Positions 8,054 through 8,098 of a stretch of 8,098 nt of DNA are shown here, piece by piece. A program made the position numbers and the translations under genes. Every line of letters begins with the position of its first letter. Positions within the stretch are counted from its first letter, which is position 1. The stretch comes from Methylococcaceae bacterium. GTDB lineage: Bacteria > Pseudomonadota > Gammaproteobacteria > Methylococcales > Methylomonadaceae. Where the stretch lies: positions 1 to 8,098 of the forward strand of contig JABFST010000487.1 in the NCBI GenBank assembly GCA_013140465.1. The letters run 5' to 3'. Under the pieces are notes generated by a model. It worked only from the letters and a program-made list of their open reading frames with translations, did no database searches and was not told the DNA's origin.

Positions 8054-8070
8054 GCGCTATTGTTTGGTTA

Positions 8071-8085
8071 CAGGCATAGAGCCTG
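8071..8085. terminator. Small stem-loop after the kinase gene
   Basis: CAGGC (8071-8075) pairs with GCCTG (8081-8085) around ATAGA, 17 nt after the kinase stop. The stem is only 5 bp and no T-run follows before the window ends, so termination is weakly supported. Confidence 0.25.
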
Positions 8086-8098
8086 AAGCTGATAAATC

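Overview
The window reads as ordinary chromosome from a gammaproteobacterium. Supporting signs are the block arsC/yfgD – wrbA – DUF2069 – hda (a gene order I know from Pseudomonas-type genomes), a gammaproteobacterial-type ArgRS followed directly by a SPOR-domain protein, Hda itself, and UbiA of the ubiquinone pathway. Base composition is moderate, and genes are tightly packed with overlapping stop/start codons. I cannot name a genus. A PD-(D/E)XK (Rpn-type) fragment at the left edge is a common mobile gene in free-living gammaproteobacteria.

Layout. (1) 1-278: the 3' end of an Rpn/PD-(D/E)XK 'transposase family' gene that enters from outside the window. It converges, with a 6-nt gap, on ubiA (285-1145, minus). 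(2) 1146-1248: a divergent intergenic region with a good -10 box facing ubiA. (3) 1249-3269: a tightly coupled plus-strand operon of a glutaredoxin-type arsenate reductase-like protein, the WrbA quinone oxidoreductase, a four-helix DUF2069 membrane protein and Hda, which inactivates DnaA-ATP. (4) 3270-4681: an accessory-looking insert holding a lone GT4-type glycosyltransferase and a 273-nt stretch. That stretch contains what may be a decayed minus-strand gene and a 10-bp direct repeat just upstream of argS. (5) 4682-7029: argS and a FtsN-like SPOR protein overlapping by one base (TAATG). (6) 7030-7171: a leader with several inverted repeats, then a fructosamine-kinase family (YniA-like) gene (7172-8053) and a short tail.

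Most genes are housekeeping: ubiquinone synthesis, redox and quinone handling, replication-initiation control, arginine tRNA charging, septal peptidoglycan binding and repair of glycated protein. I found no CRISPR array, RNA gene, complete insertion sequence, toxin-antitoxin pair or defence cassette. The least explained parts are the orphan glycosyltransferase and the relic-like DNA between it and argS.
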